A stretch of 64,000 bases of DNA from assembly GCA_039621445.1 (NCBI GenBank), contig CP154957.1, positions 17,678,595 through 17,742,594 on the forward strand, in the 5' to 3' direction. Positions 1 through 10,800 of this stretch are shown in pieces. This DNA is from Euglena gracilis (taxonomy: Eukaryota; Euglenida; Euglenophyceae; Euglenales). Position 1 is the first letter of the stretch. Each line of letters begins with the position of its first letter. The notes beneath the pieces were generated by a model. The model worked only from the letters and a program-made list of their open reading frames with translations. It did no database searches and had not been told where the DNA came from. Both the position numbers and the translations under genes were made by a program.

Positions 1-2354
1 AGAGGTGGTTTGGGCATTTTGTCTGAATTTAAGCAAAACTGCAGCTTTTCAAAAAGAAAAATGCTGTAAAACTCTTTCAAAAAAACAATTAAAAAAGCCT
101 TGAATTTTTCAGAACTTGGAGGATTCCTTCCGGAAACCCCCCAAATTTTTTCGAATGCTGCCACCAGCTACTGAAACAGGGGTTTCTCCATCCATATCTA
201 GAATCACTTCTTTGTCAGCCTTCTCCAAACCCTGATTTTGGACCACAAACACTGTTGGGTTCCAAGTGGAGGGCCCTGGGAGGTGCTTTTGTTTCTCCTG
301 AGAAATCAACCTCAGGTTTTTGGCTGTTTTTCGGGAAAATAATAAAATATCACCTCTGCTGCAGCTCACCCGGCCTGGCAACTGACACATGTGTTCCACT
401 GCTGTCCCTGCAGACGACCCCTCACCACTGGCCAGGGGGAACACGTCCGCCTCCTCATCCGCCTGCTCAAATGCCAGGCTGGTTTCGGGTGCTTGCTGTC
501 CCGGCGCAGCAGCCACAGCTCCCTTTCAACGTGTCCCGCCCAACTTTCAAACATTGTGCCGCCGACACCGACCACCGACACCGACACTTCGGGACACGAA
601 AAACATCACAAACACAACCCATCAGGATAGCAACAAGCTCCACACAGGTTTCCGCCCAAACCACATCTGGGCGAAAACCCGCACAAAATAAAAGTGGAGT
701 AGGTGGATAATCGCCCACTGCTATCGTTCAATAACGCCTCAAAGTCCTCCTCCCTCTCTCCCAAACTTGTTAATTCACAACTTCACGCGATGACCGACTT
801 CTGGAGGTTTCAGTGCGTTCCCACTTCCCGCTCCCACGTGTCATCCACAAACACGAACTCTTCTCATTCTCAAACCCTTCTGCGCGGGTTTCCACCTGAA
901 AGATCCCCTGCTCACCCACATCATTCAAATGCCGTGTGTGCTGCATCCCAACCCCGACAAAGCACCATCCACCAAACAAACAAAAAAATACAACACAACA
1001 TGCCCACTCATTCTAGTCAGCTGTGAATGAAGCTTTCTAAGGTTTCATGCATTTATGTGCACAGAGAACTTCCTGCAAACGGTCTTACAAAAACTTCCAA
1101 AAAAAAGTTGTGTTCTGTTTCCGCACCGCCGCAAACAAAATTTTTGAGTATCTCTCAGTGGGGGTTGGCAGGTGGGGAAAAATGTTCAGTTTTGCGTAGC
1201 CCAGGTGTTTCATCAACAGGGAACTTGTGTGCTGACAAATTAAGGACACCACGCACTCAAACCACATCCCACTCACTTCATCACTTCATCTTTGCCCCAA
1301 GCTTCTCAAAACCCTTGAACTTGTGATGGCCAGAATGGTGTTGAAGCCTTTCCCAACCCCTCTGTTCTGGATAGCAGCACAGGCAACCACGCCCCCCCCT
1401 CCCGCGTCTTCCTGCTCCAACTGTCATCCCGCGCTACTAAATGATACATTGTGTGGAGAGCTTGTAAAACCAATCAGGACACCTGGCGCAAGCACACACA
1501 GCGCACACCTCGTTGCGGAATCATCACTTGTTTAGGCGGTAAACCGCCTAACCTCATTTTTAATGTTATTCCCAGCCCGGTCCCCTCCGTAAGGGCAGCA
1601 TCTCTTCATCACAAAAACAAATTTTGCGCGGTTTACTGCCTAAAACATCCTTTCCAGAAATTATAGCATCTTTTGGGCAGTGTTGTCTGTTCACCTCTCC
1701 CATCACTGGACCTCGGGACTCACGAGATGTTCAAAAATAGGCGGGTTGCTTAGGCGGTTACCTCTTCTTCATCTGCAACACCATGTCATCCCCCCTCCAC
1801 AGGGGGGGGGGGGTCCGGCAGCATCGCCAAACAACCGGAGCTCCAGTGGCCAGGTGTTCTCCCACCGTTTTCTGTTTTTCAAAATTTCAAGGCGTTCCAG
1901 GGGGGTGTTTTCCAAAAACTCCCTAAAACGACCATAAATTTTCAAAATCGTCTTTTTGTCAAAATGGCCAAAATGGACCTTAAACCACCCAAATTTTTGT
2001 GCTGGTGGCACCCTCTCAAAATTTTGAGCACAAAACGGTGGGGTGTCGTAAACGGAAACCCGCGCACCTCAAACGCACAGAAGTTGGAAAAAAATGGGCA
2101 ATTCGCGCCGCCTAAGCATGGCAGGCACACCCCCTCGGGGGGGGGCAGCCCAGGGTGCCCAAGGTCGGGTGGGTCCTTGCCAAAAGGATAAAGAAAACAG
2201 GATTGGTCGCCGGACAGAGGTGCCTGCCCAACCCACCCATGAAACCCTACCCCCTCCCCTGGGTGGGGTTGGCAGGGGTGCTATGGGGTGCCTGGTGCCT
2301 GCCCCTGGGGTGGGTAGGCACCCGACTAAAAAAAAAAACTGGTCCTGTTTCCAG
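1..2354. other. No gene recognised
   Basis: AT-rich sequence with short open frames only. A possible plus-strand acceptor (GTCCCTGCAG near 411) is followed by about 60 nt of open frame, too little to call. G-runs near 1801 and 2135 and a CACCCGACTAAA motif at 2319 (again at 11956) are repeat-derived. Confidence 0.6.
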
Positions 2355-2450
2355 GGCAGATACCTACACAGAGGCCTGCTGGTGGTTGTGGCTGATGGAG
2401 AACTACAACGAGCTCGGCGCCACTACCATGCCTGGGCCCGCCTTGCGAAG
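2355..2450 (+). CDS. Candidate internal exon, unknown protein
   Basis: A TCCTGTTTCCAG acceptor and a CGAAG/GTGCCA donor bound 96 nt open in the frame ADTYTEACWWLWLMENYNEL then GATTMPGPALR. The composition looks protein-like and both splice signals are good. I recognise no family and see no neighbouring plus-strand exon, so this is tentative. Confidence 0.3.
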
Positions 2451-2642
2451 GTGCCAATTAAAACTTGACCGCAGGCCGTTTCAAACAAAGGAGACATTTT
2501 GCCTAGTGCATCAGGTGATTGCACAATGAACCCTTGCCTTATGAGGTTTGCTTACACCTCGCATCCGCCAAAATGCCCATATCATGTTCCTCCCCGTTGA
2601 CCAAAATCACCTTTGTGCGATCCGACTCGACCAAAAAAACAC

Positions 2643-2785
2643 GAAAAGTCATGAATAGTCACAAATGAGAATTTGGGGTCAGATACACGAAACAGAGGTG
2701 ATCCCTGAAGTGTGTAGCTGTGCCTTAATTCCGGGATTGCCTCTGTTTCGTGTTGGGGATCCCAATTTCTCATTCGTGACTTTTC
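2643..2785. repeat. Foldback element, arms about 60 bp
   Basis: The left arm 2643-2708 and right arm 2730-2785 pair through ACACGAAACAGAGG, AATGAGAATTTGGGG-like and GAAAAGTCA segments around a 20-nt loop. It is MITE-like and non-coding. Confidence 0.8.
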
Positions 2786-3099
2786 ATAATATTTTGTGGT
2801 GTTTTGTGGTTTTGTAATTTTTTGTGCTACAACAAATTGTCCGGTTTGGCCTCTTTGTACAACCTTTTTCACTGAAAATGGTGTGGATCTATCATCCATC
2901 ATCCTGATCTGAGTCTTGGCACACGCAATTGTTGCCCCAGCCAGACGTGGTAATCACAACCAAACAACTATGACAGATTCCAAATTTTAGCTCGCGGTCG
3001 ACTGCGGTCGGACGCGGTCGGTTGCGGTCGGCAAAATAGTCGGCGGTAGGTGGAGGCAGGCCAACAAAAACTGAGCATATATCACAATCACACAATCGA

Positions 3100-3655
3100 C
3101 TGTTGCCGACTTTTGGCCACTTTTCGCTGCTTTTGGCCAATTTTTGATGCTTTTAGACTGCCTTTGGCCACTGTTGCCGACTTTTGGTCACTTTTTGCTG
3201 CCTTTGCCCATTTTTTCCTGCCTTTTGCTTTCTTTTGGTCACTTTTGTTGCTTTTGCCCAAAAAATGCCCAAAGTGGTCCAAAAAAGCCAAAAATGGCGC
3301 AAAATGGCCCTGCTTTTGGCCAATTTTGGTCACTTTAACAGCTTTTGTTCACTTTTGGCAACAAACTGGCGCAAAATGCTCAAAAATGGTCAAATTGGAC
3401 CCAAAAAAAGACCAAAAAATGGGCAAAAATAACACAAAAAAAAGGTCGAAAATGGCCTTAAATGGTCAAAAATGGCCCAAAATGGCCCAAGAGCAGGACA
3501 AAGTGGCCCAAAATTACAAGAAGCGGGCAAAAAGTGGCCAAAAAAACGGTCAAAATGGGTCAAAATGGGTGAATTATGGTGACAAATGGGACAAAAGGGG
3601 ACAAAAGCGACCTAAAATGGCCAAAAGTGGCCAAAAGTGGCCAAAAGTGACAACT
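3100..3655. repeat. TTTTGGCC / GGCCAAAA inverted minisatellite
   Basis: The left half (3100-3245) is built of CTTTTGGCCACTTTTGGTC-like units. The right half (about 3430-3655) is built of the complementary GGCCAAAAGTGGCC. The whole block could fold into a long imperfect hairpin. Confidence 0.8.
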
Positions 3656-3751
3656 TGAGCCAGATGAGCCAGAAAAATCTTAAAATCTGGGATAAAATGA
3701 GCCTAATTCCTCATTCTCACTGAAAAATTGACATCAATTAGAAAAAAGTTG

Positions 3752-3885
3752 CGCGGTCGGCTGCGGTCGGCTGCGGTCGGCTGCGGTCGACTGCGGTCGG
3801 CAACCCACCTATGACAGTCCTGAAACCCGCGGTCGGCTGCGGTCGGCTGCGGTCGGCTGCGGTCGGCTGCGGTCGGCTGCGGTGA
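3752..3885 (+). repeat. CTGCGGTCGG 10-bp minisatellite
   Basis: There are about ten copies of CTGCGGTCGG in two runs separated by about 40 bp. Four degenerate copies also lie at 2993-3046, on the other side of the TTTTGGCC block. Confidence 0.92.
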
Positions 3886-4938
3886 TTCACAATAAAAAAA
3901 GAAAATCCGGCAGGTGCAGACTCTGCCCTTACCATAACACAAAGTGATTTCCTGCAACGCCGTAACAGAACATCGGAACTGTGACCTGGCCAACGCCGCA
4001 CAGTTTCTCCTGAGCAGGCTGCTGTTTAAGAACCCGAGGAGGAGGAGAACAGGGTTCTTGTGCTCTGTATCTGCCACTAGGGGGGGGGGGGCATCGGTTG
4101 GTATATCATGGGTTAGGTGCAGCACTGGTGATCCTTGGAGTATTTTCAGCCATTTTCCAAAATTTTACTCAGGCCTCCAACTTGCTCCCCACACTTGGTC
4201 GCAAACCACTTAGATTGGGGCAAATTGTGCCCTTGCCACCCTATCTGCCAATTGGTGCATAGAAATCCCTTCGTGGACAGCACCTGCCACTGCACAGAAG
4301 ATGGTGCCCCAAACTGAGAAAATGAAAAACGTACACCAGACTTTGGAGTGCTTTTCTGTGAGCCCGGGATGGGGGCAACTTTACACTTGCGTGAATACGG
4401 CAAACAAATTTATCAGGGGTCTTTGTCTGCCTTCAAAGCCAGAATTTTGTGTGCATGCATTTTTTGGCTGAGGCTGTGAGATCTGGGGGAGATGACGTGC
4501 AGTACACTACATTTCACTCCAACGTATCTCAAACATTTCCAAGGGACTAATTCCACAGTATCAAATGAAAAAGAAATTTTTCAACGTCGGTAAAAGCAAA
4601 AAAAAAAAATTCTGTTTCCTGCTCTTTTTCGCAGTGTGAGGGGAATAAATGACATGGAATATGTCTGTTCCAAACCTTCAAAGGTTCAAGAGCCTTCCCT
4701 TGGGCAGTGGAGGGGAACAGTCCTCGCGCAGGTAGTTGCGGGGGGTTAATCAATTCTTTAGCAGACAGTTAGCTTCAAAAATTTGTCCAGAAAGATATCG
4801 TGATTTTCCGTCATTTTTGGGGAAACTCTATTTTTGCTGATTTGTGCTTTCCCGTGCTTTTCCGTGGCTCGAAACAGAGGAAATCCCTGCTTGGCAGGGA
4901 AGGGGAAGGGCGTTGCTGCATCGCAGAGAGGGAGATAC

Positions 4939-4983
4939 CTCCGCCATCTCGTAGCCCAGCTCCACATCCCGGGGCTTCCGGTC
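4939..4983 (-). CDS. Copy A exon: VELGYEMAE
   Basis: This short exon encodes DRKPRDVELGYEMAE and ends at GAG/GTATCT. Copy B has HRKAVEVELGYEMAE ending GAG/GTGTGT in the same phase. An in-frame TGA just upstream limits the exon to this size. The 10-bp repeat at 4974-4983 (matching 5409-5418) makes the exact junction ambiguous. Confidence 0.65.
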
Positions 4984-7812
4984 ATGGATTCAATCATAGG
5001 TCCAGGATGATGACGCCATAGGGGTTGGAACAGATTGCCTACACACTAAGAGAATGGGTGTATGACAAGCACACAATACTGTCTGCTTTGTAATAAATAT
5101 TCTTTAAACAAACAGGAAACTCGAAATACCCCAAAAATGGTAACTCTGGTGGCACAGCAGGGGGGGGGGGGCCTCAAAATGAGACACAAAAAATACACAC
5201 AAAAACACAAACAACCAAACTGCATGAAAAGGAGCCCCCGCGATGAACGCTCTTCAGCCGGCTAAGGAGGAGGGTCCAGACATCTGGGGGGTGGTCCGCC
5301 TTAACCTTACCCCCTGGGGGGGGGGGGGGCTCCACTTCCACCTACCTCAAAGCTGACGGGCTTCCCATCTCTGGGGGTGGGGGTCACACAGGTGTTGAGT
5401 GAATCTATGCTTCCGGTCCACGGGCAGCATGGCCATCGCCTCCTCCACGCACTCCCGCAGGTCGAAGGGCAACCGCTCCAGTTCTACCTGCCCGGCGTCC
5501 AGCTTGGCGAAGTCCAGGACAGAGGCACCTTGGGAAATTGATCCGCATTAAATTGCAGCACTCTGCATTCCGGCATATGCTGCACCTGGAATGGCGCTGT
5601 ATAACAGCAGCAGCAAGTCACCCCGCTTCGGGCTGCACGTGTTAATCTTAATTTTGCATTCTCATCGTCACAGGTTGCACTTGGGGATGGTAAAAGGAAT
5701 GATAAAAAACATCGCAGCAAACACTTCTTTTCTCTATTCTTGCTGAAGAGTGACAACTTCTTGTGACTGGCGTGTTTGTGCCGGTGTGGTGGGTGGGGTA
5801 GTCTTGCAGAAAGGGGGGGGGGGGCTGAGAGGCCATGTGCACAGGCGCGACAAACCCCCCAAGACCGCAAAACGTCGGGCCACCAGTTTGCTTGCCTCCC
5901 TGCCTCCCGCTTTCAGCAGTTCGAAGGGGACCCCTGGCCCAGGATCTGGTTCACCGTCTGCAGGTTGTGCTCCGCGCTGGCAGTGATGAGCCGCAGCGTC
6001 TCCGCCGCGTCCGCCTCGGTGCCGCCCAGCTGCCCCCGAGGCCGGGGACTGGCTGGGGCCACCCAAAGACATATGGGAAGCCCTCGGGGGGGGGGGGGAC
6101 CCTACCTGGAAACCGACAGCCACTTAAAAAAAAAAACCCTGCTTCGGCAGCCGGCCGCCCGAGGGTAGAAGCCTGAGAATAACCCTAAATTTCCTCTCGA
6201 GACAACTCCAAAGACGGTCATAATATGAAATTTTACAACGTCCTGCCCATGGGAAATACCACAATTTCCAAAATACAACAAATCTCTAAAAAATCAACAA
6301 TGACCCCGTATTTACTCCACTATACTCAACCATGCTATACCATACGATACCATACTATAACATGCTATACAAACCCATACCATGCTATATACTATACAAT
6401 TATATACTATACAATACTATACTACACTACACTACACTACACTACACTACACTACACTACACTACACTACACTACACTACACTACACTACACTACACTAC
6501 ACTACACTACACTACACTACACTACACTACACTACACTACACTACACTACACTACACTACACTATACAAAACTATACTATATTATACTATACTATACTAT
6601 ACTATACTATACTATACTATACTATACTATACTGTACTATACTATACTATACTATACTATACTATACTATACTATACTATACTATACTATACTATACTAT
6701 ACTGTACTATACTATACTATACTATACTATACTATACTATACTATACTATACTATACTATACTATACTATACTATACTATACTATACTATACTATACTAT
6801 ACTATACTATACTATACTATACTATACTATACTACACTATGCTATACTATACTATACTATATTATACTATACTATACTATACTATACTATACTATACTAT
6901 ACTATACTATACTATACTATACTATACCATACTATACTATACTATACTGTACTATACTATACTATACTATACTATACTATACTATACTATACTATACTAT
7001 ACTATACTATACTATACTATACTATACTATACTATACTATACTATACTATACTATACTATACTATATACTATACTATACTATACTATACTATACTATACT
7101 ATACTATACTATACTATACTATACTATACTATACTATACTATACTATACTATACTATACTATACTATACTATACTATACTATATTATACTATACTATACT
7201 ATACTATACTATACTATACTATACTATACTATACTATACTATACTATACTATACTATACTATACCATACTATACTATACTATACTATACCATACTATACT
7301 ATACTATACTATACTATACTATACTATACTATACTATACTATACTATACTATACTATACTACTATACTATACTATACTATACTATACTATACTATACTAT
7401 ACTATACTATACTATACTATACTATACTATACTATACTATACTATACTATACTATACTATACTATACTATACTATACTATACTATACTATACTATACTAT
7501 ACTATACTATACTATACTATACTATACTATACTATACTATACTATACTATACTATACTATACTATACTATACTGTACTATACTATATACTATACTATATA
7601 CTATACTATTCTATACCATACTACACTATACTGTACTGCACTGCACTGCACTGCACTGTATTGCACTGTATTGCACTGCACTGCACTGTACTGCGCTGTA
7701 CTGTACTGTACTGTGCTGTGCTGTACTGTACTGTACTGTGCTGTACTATGCTATACTACACTCTACTAACACTACACTATACCATATGCCATTATGTATG
7801 TATGTATATATG

Positions 7813-7843
<31 letters not shown>

Positions 7844-10800
7844 ATGTATATATGTATAGAAATATATACCACACCATGCAAAACTAGACAACATTTTAAA
7901 ACAAATCCAAAAAAAAAACAGAAAAGAATGGAAGAAGCAAGAACTTTATCAGAAAATGCTTTTAAAGAAGCAAAACGTTTCGAAAAAAAAATTCCGAGGA
8001 TTGAAAAAAAGAAGACAAATTTGACAGGCAAAAGAATTCTTCTCCGTCCATTCACTGTTTATCAGATTTGACTTTATCTTCATTGTTCCAGAAAACCAAA
8101 AGAAAACATTCCCAATCCTTGAAAAAACAATTTCATAAAAATGTTTTTCAAGCTGAGCTGTGACACACAAAAAATGCATTCCTGGCTGTTCAATATTTTT
8201 TATATGATGTTTGTTTCCCAAAATGTTTTATTTTACCAATTGCCTTTTTTTCTGCCCTGTTCATGTATTTTCCATATGGTGTTCTTTGCAAAAAAAAAAC
8301 ATTCAAATTTTTGGATTTTGGTTTGTTCCCACCCTCGAATGTTCCTGTGGCTTAATCTGCAGCTTCAATTTCTATCCTGTTCTATGACTACCTTTCATTC
8401 CATGACTCCATTTGGTATTAATTGAAGAGATTTTGGGTGGGTTTGGGGATGGTTGCCTGTGTGCTTCTAAATTTCGGTGAGGAACCACTGCAAGATTGAA
8501 GAAGAAAAAATGTGAGTTGTAATCCCCCAAAATGCTGTGTTGTACAACAAATACCCTCCTATGTCCAACGACCAGTGATATCTGTCCTCCAAGGGGGAGA
8601 GTTCTGACCATACAATTGCTTACCGACCCCCGGGGGGGGGGGGGGAGGGGGGGTCACTTCACTTTTTTAAAAACCAGTCAGCAGGGGGAGGGAAAAAATG
8701 CAACTTGGCCCTTCAAATTATGCAAGTCAAAAAAATGCAAAAAAATGCAAAAAAATGCAACTTGCAAAAAAAAACCCTGAGAAAACCGTGAGAAAAGGCT
8801 GGAATGTAACAGAGTTGCTGCCAATAATCCATAGACATGTGATAATGCCGGTGTATACCTGTCAATGATTCACAAAGAAGACCTCCTGGAAGACAACAGC
8901 AAGCACTGAGACCCCAAAAAGCCCAGGCAACTGCAGAGGGACCAGAGACAAAACATGACATTGGCGACCAACTGCAAAAAAAATTTCCAGGACAAAATAT
9001 TTAATGCAAAAAATGCAAAAAAAATGCAAAAAATGCAAAGAAAATGCAAAAAAATGCAAACATATGGCGACCAACTACAAAAAAAATTCCGGGTCAAAAT
9101 ATTTTATGCAAAAAAAATGCAAAAAAATGCAAAAAAATGCAAATTCCGGAAAAACCTGATTATGCAAAAAAAATGCAAATTATGCAAGTTGCATTTTTTC
9201 CCTCCCCCTGCAGTCAGTCACTCATTTTCAAAAAACCAGCCAGTCACTACCCCCCCCCGGGGGGGGGGGGTCGGCCACTCAGAAAAACGGCCACTTTCCA
9301 GTCACTTTAGGCCATTTTAGGCCCAAAAAAATTTTCCGGCGCCTTCGGCGCCGGGGTCACTCAAGCCACTTTTGCCCACTCCTGGCCGACCCCCCCCCCG
9401 GGGGGGGGAGGGGTCCGGGCCAAAAACCAGTCAGTCACTTTGAAAAAACCAGTCACCCACCCCCCCGGGGGGGGGGGGGGTTGGTCAGTGCTTAAGCAAT
9501 TGTCTGGTTCTGACAGAGACCAGGGAAAAATTCCAGAAAAAAGATAAAATGGACATTCAGCATATCAAAATTCCAATTTTTTTAAAAAAATGCCGCCAAC
9601 TGACCGGTAAGCCACCCCCCGCCTGGAGGAGGGCAGTACAGCCCAGGATGCCGTTTAATGGGGTCCGGAGCTCGTGGGTGACTTTGGCGATGAAGAGGTT
9701 CATCCGCTGCCACTCCCCGCCAGGTCCAGATGGGCCTTCCAGGCACTTCAGCCAAGACCAACATCCTGCCTGGTTCAAGGTTACTGAAACCGACTCTGAT
9801 ATATAAAATTCTGGGGCTGCATTTGGTATGTTGCATCATTCACATTCACAGAAAATGGATCGCAATCAGGGAGCATCAACCTTGCACATGCCCTGGCCTG
9901 CATTCCCAATCCCTAATCACTTGTTTAACAATGTTTAACAACAAAGCGAAGGTTTGGGATCAAATATTTCCTTGGTGACCCTGGGGGGTATCTTTCCCCC
10001 CAGGGTCATGCACCCCCCCCCCCGCTGTGGCTGTTTGGCGCTTTTTATCCCTTCTTCTGGCCTGGCGCTGTTGTTCGCCTCTGGCCGTTTCGTCTGTGTA
10101 CATGGAGGTGTCCGGAGCCTGGCGGGACTGACCTTGTTTACGACGCCGGCCACCAAGCGACCGCCAGGCACATACTCCACTTTAGTTAGAGGGGGTCTCC
10201 TTCACCGTGACGACACACCGGTTACTCTCCACGCAACCCCCCTCCCCGGAAGGGGGGGTCCACCACAACCCACCACTCACCCAAAATCAGCCAAAAAACA
10301 CATATTTTATTCACATATTTTTCCGCTCGGGCCTTCGGCCAGGCAGAACTCACTCCCCGGAGTCACCCAGCGTCCCCAACCCACCCACCCGGGAGGGGTC
10401 ACCCAAATACGAGCCTATGTTTGGGATCCACGATATGATTGCTTTGTCATTCAATAGAAATGTAATTTCCAGACCACAAAAAAGACTCATTCTAATTGAC
10501 AGAATAAGAAGCAAGAAGTTTTCAATCATTATTTCAGGCTGTTTTGGGTCCTCTCAAGGCATTTGTGACCATGTTCGGGAATTGTTTAGAACAGGTTCTT
10601 AACCAGCAGGCAAGCAGGAACATTAAGCACAGAGGTGAGATAAAAACATCGGGGCCTGACTCTCATCGATACGTAAATCTGCACTCATAGACTGTGCAAC
10701 CTGTGAAAAGCAACGAACGGTGGTGACCATAATTCACTTAGTGACCACGGGACCCACTTTTTAGGTTCCACTTTCGGGTCCAAAACACCATTTCAGGGTG

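Noticed and set aside
3050-3658. Lys-rich open frame of 202 codons
   Set aside because: It is made by the TTTTGGCC/GGCCAAAA minisatellite.
6225-8071. Open frames of 500-579 codons (Tyr-Thr-Ile-Leu repeats)
   Set aside because: They are translations of the ACTAT microsatellite, open in all three frames.
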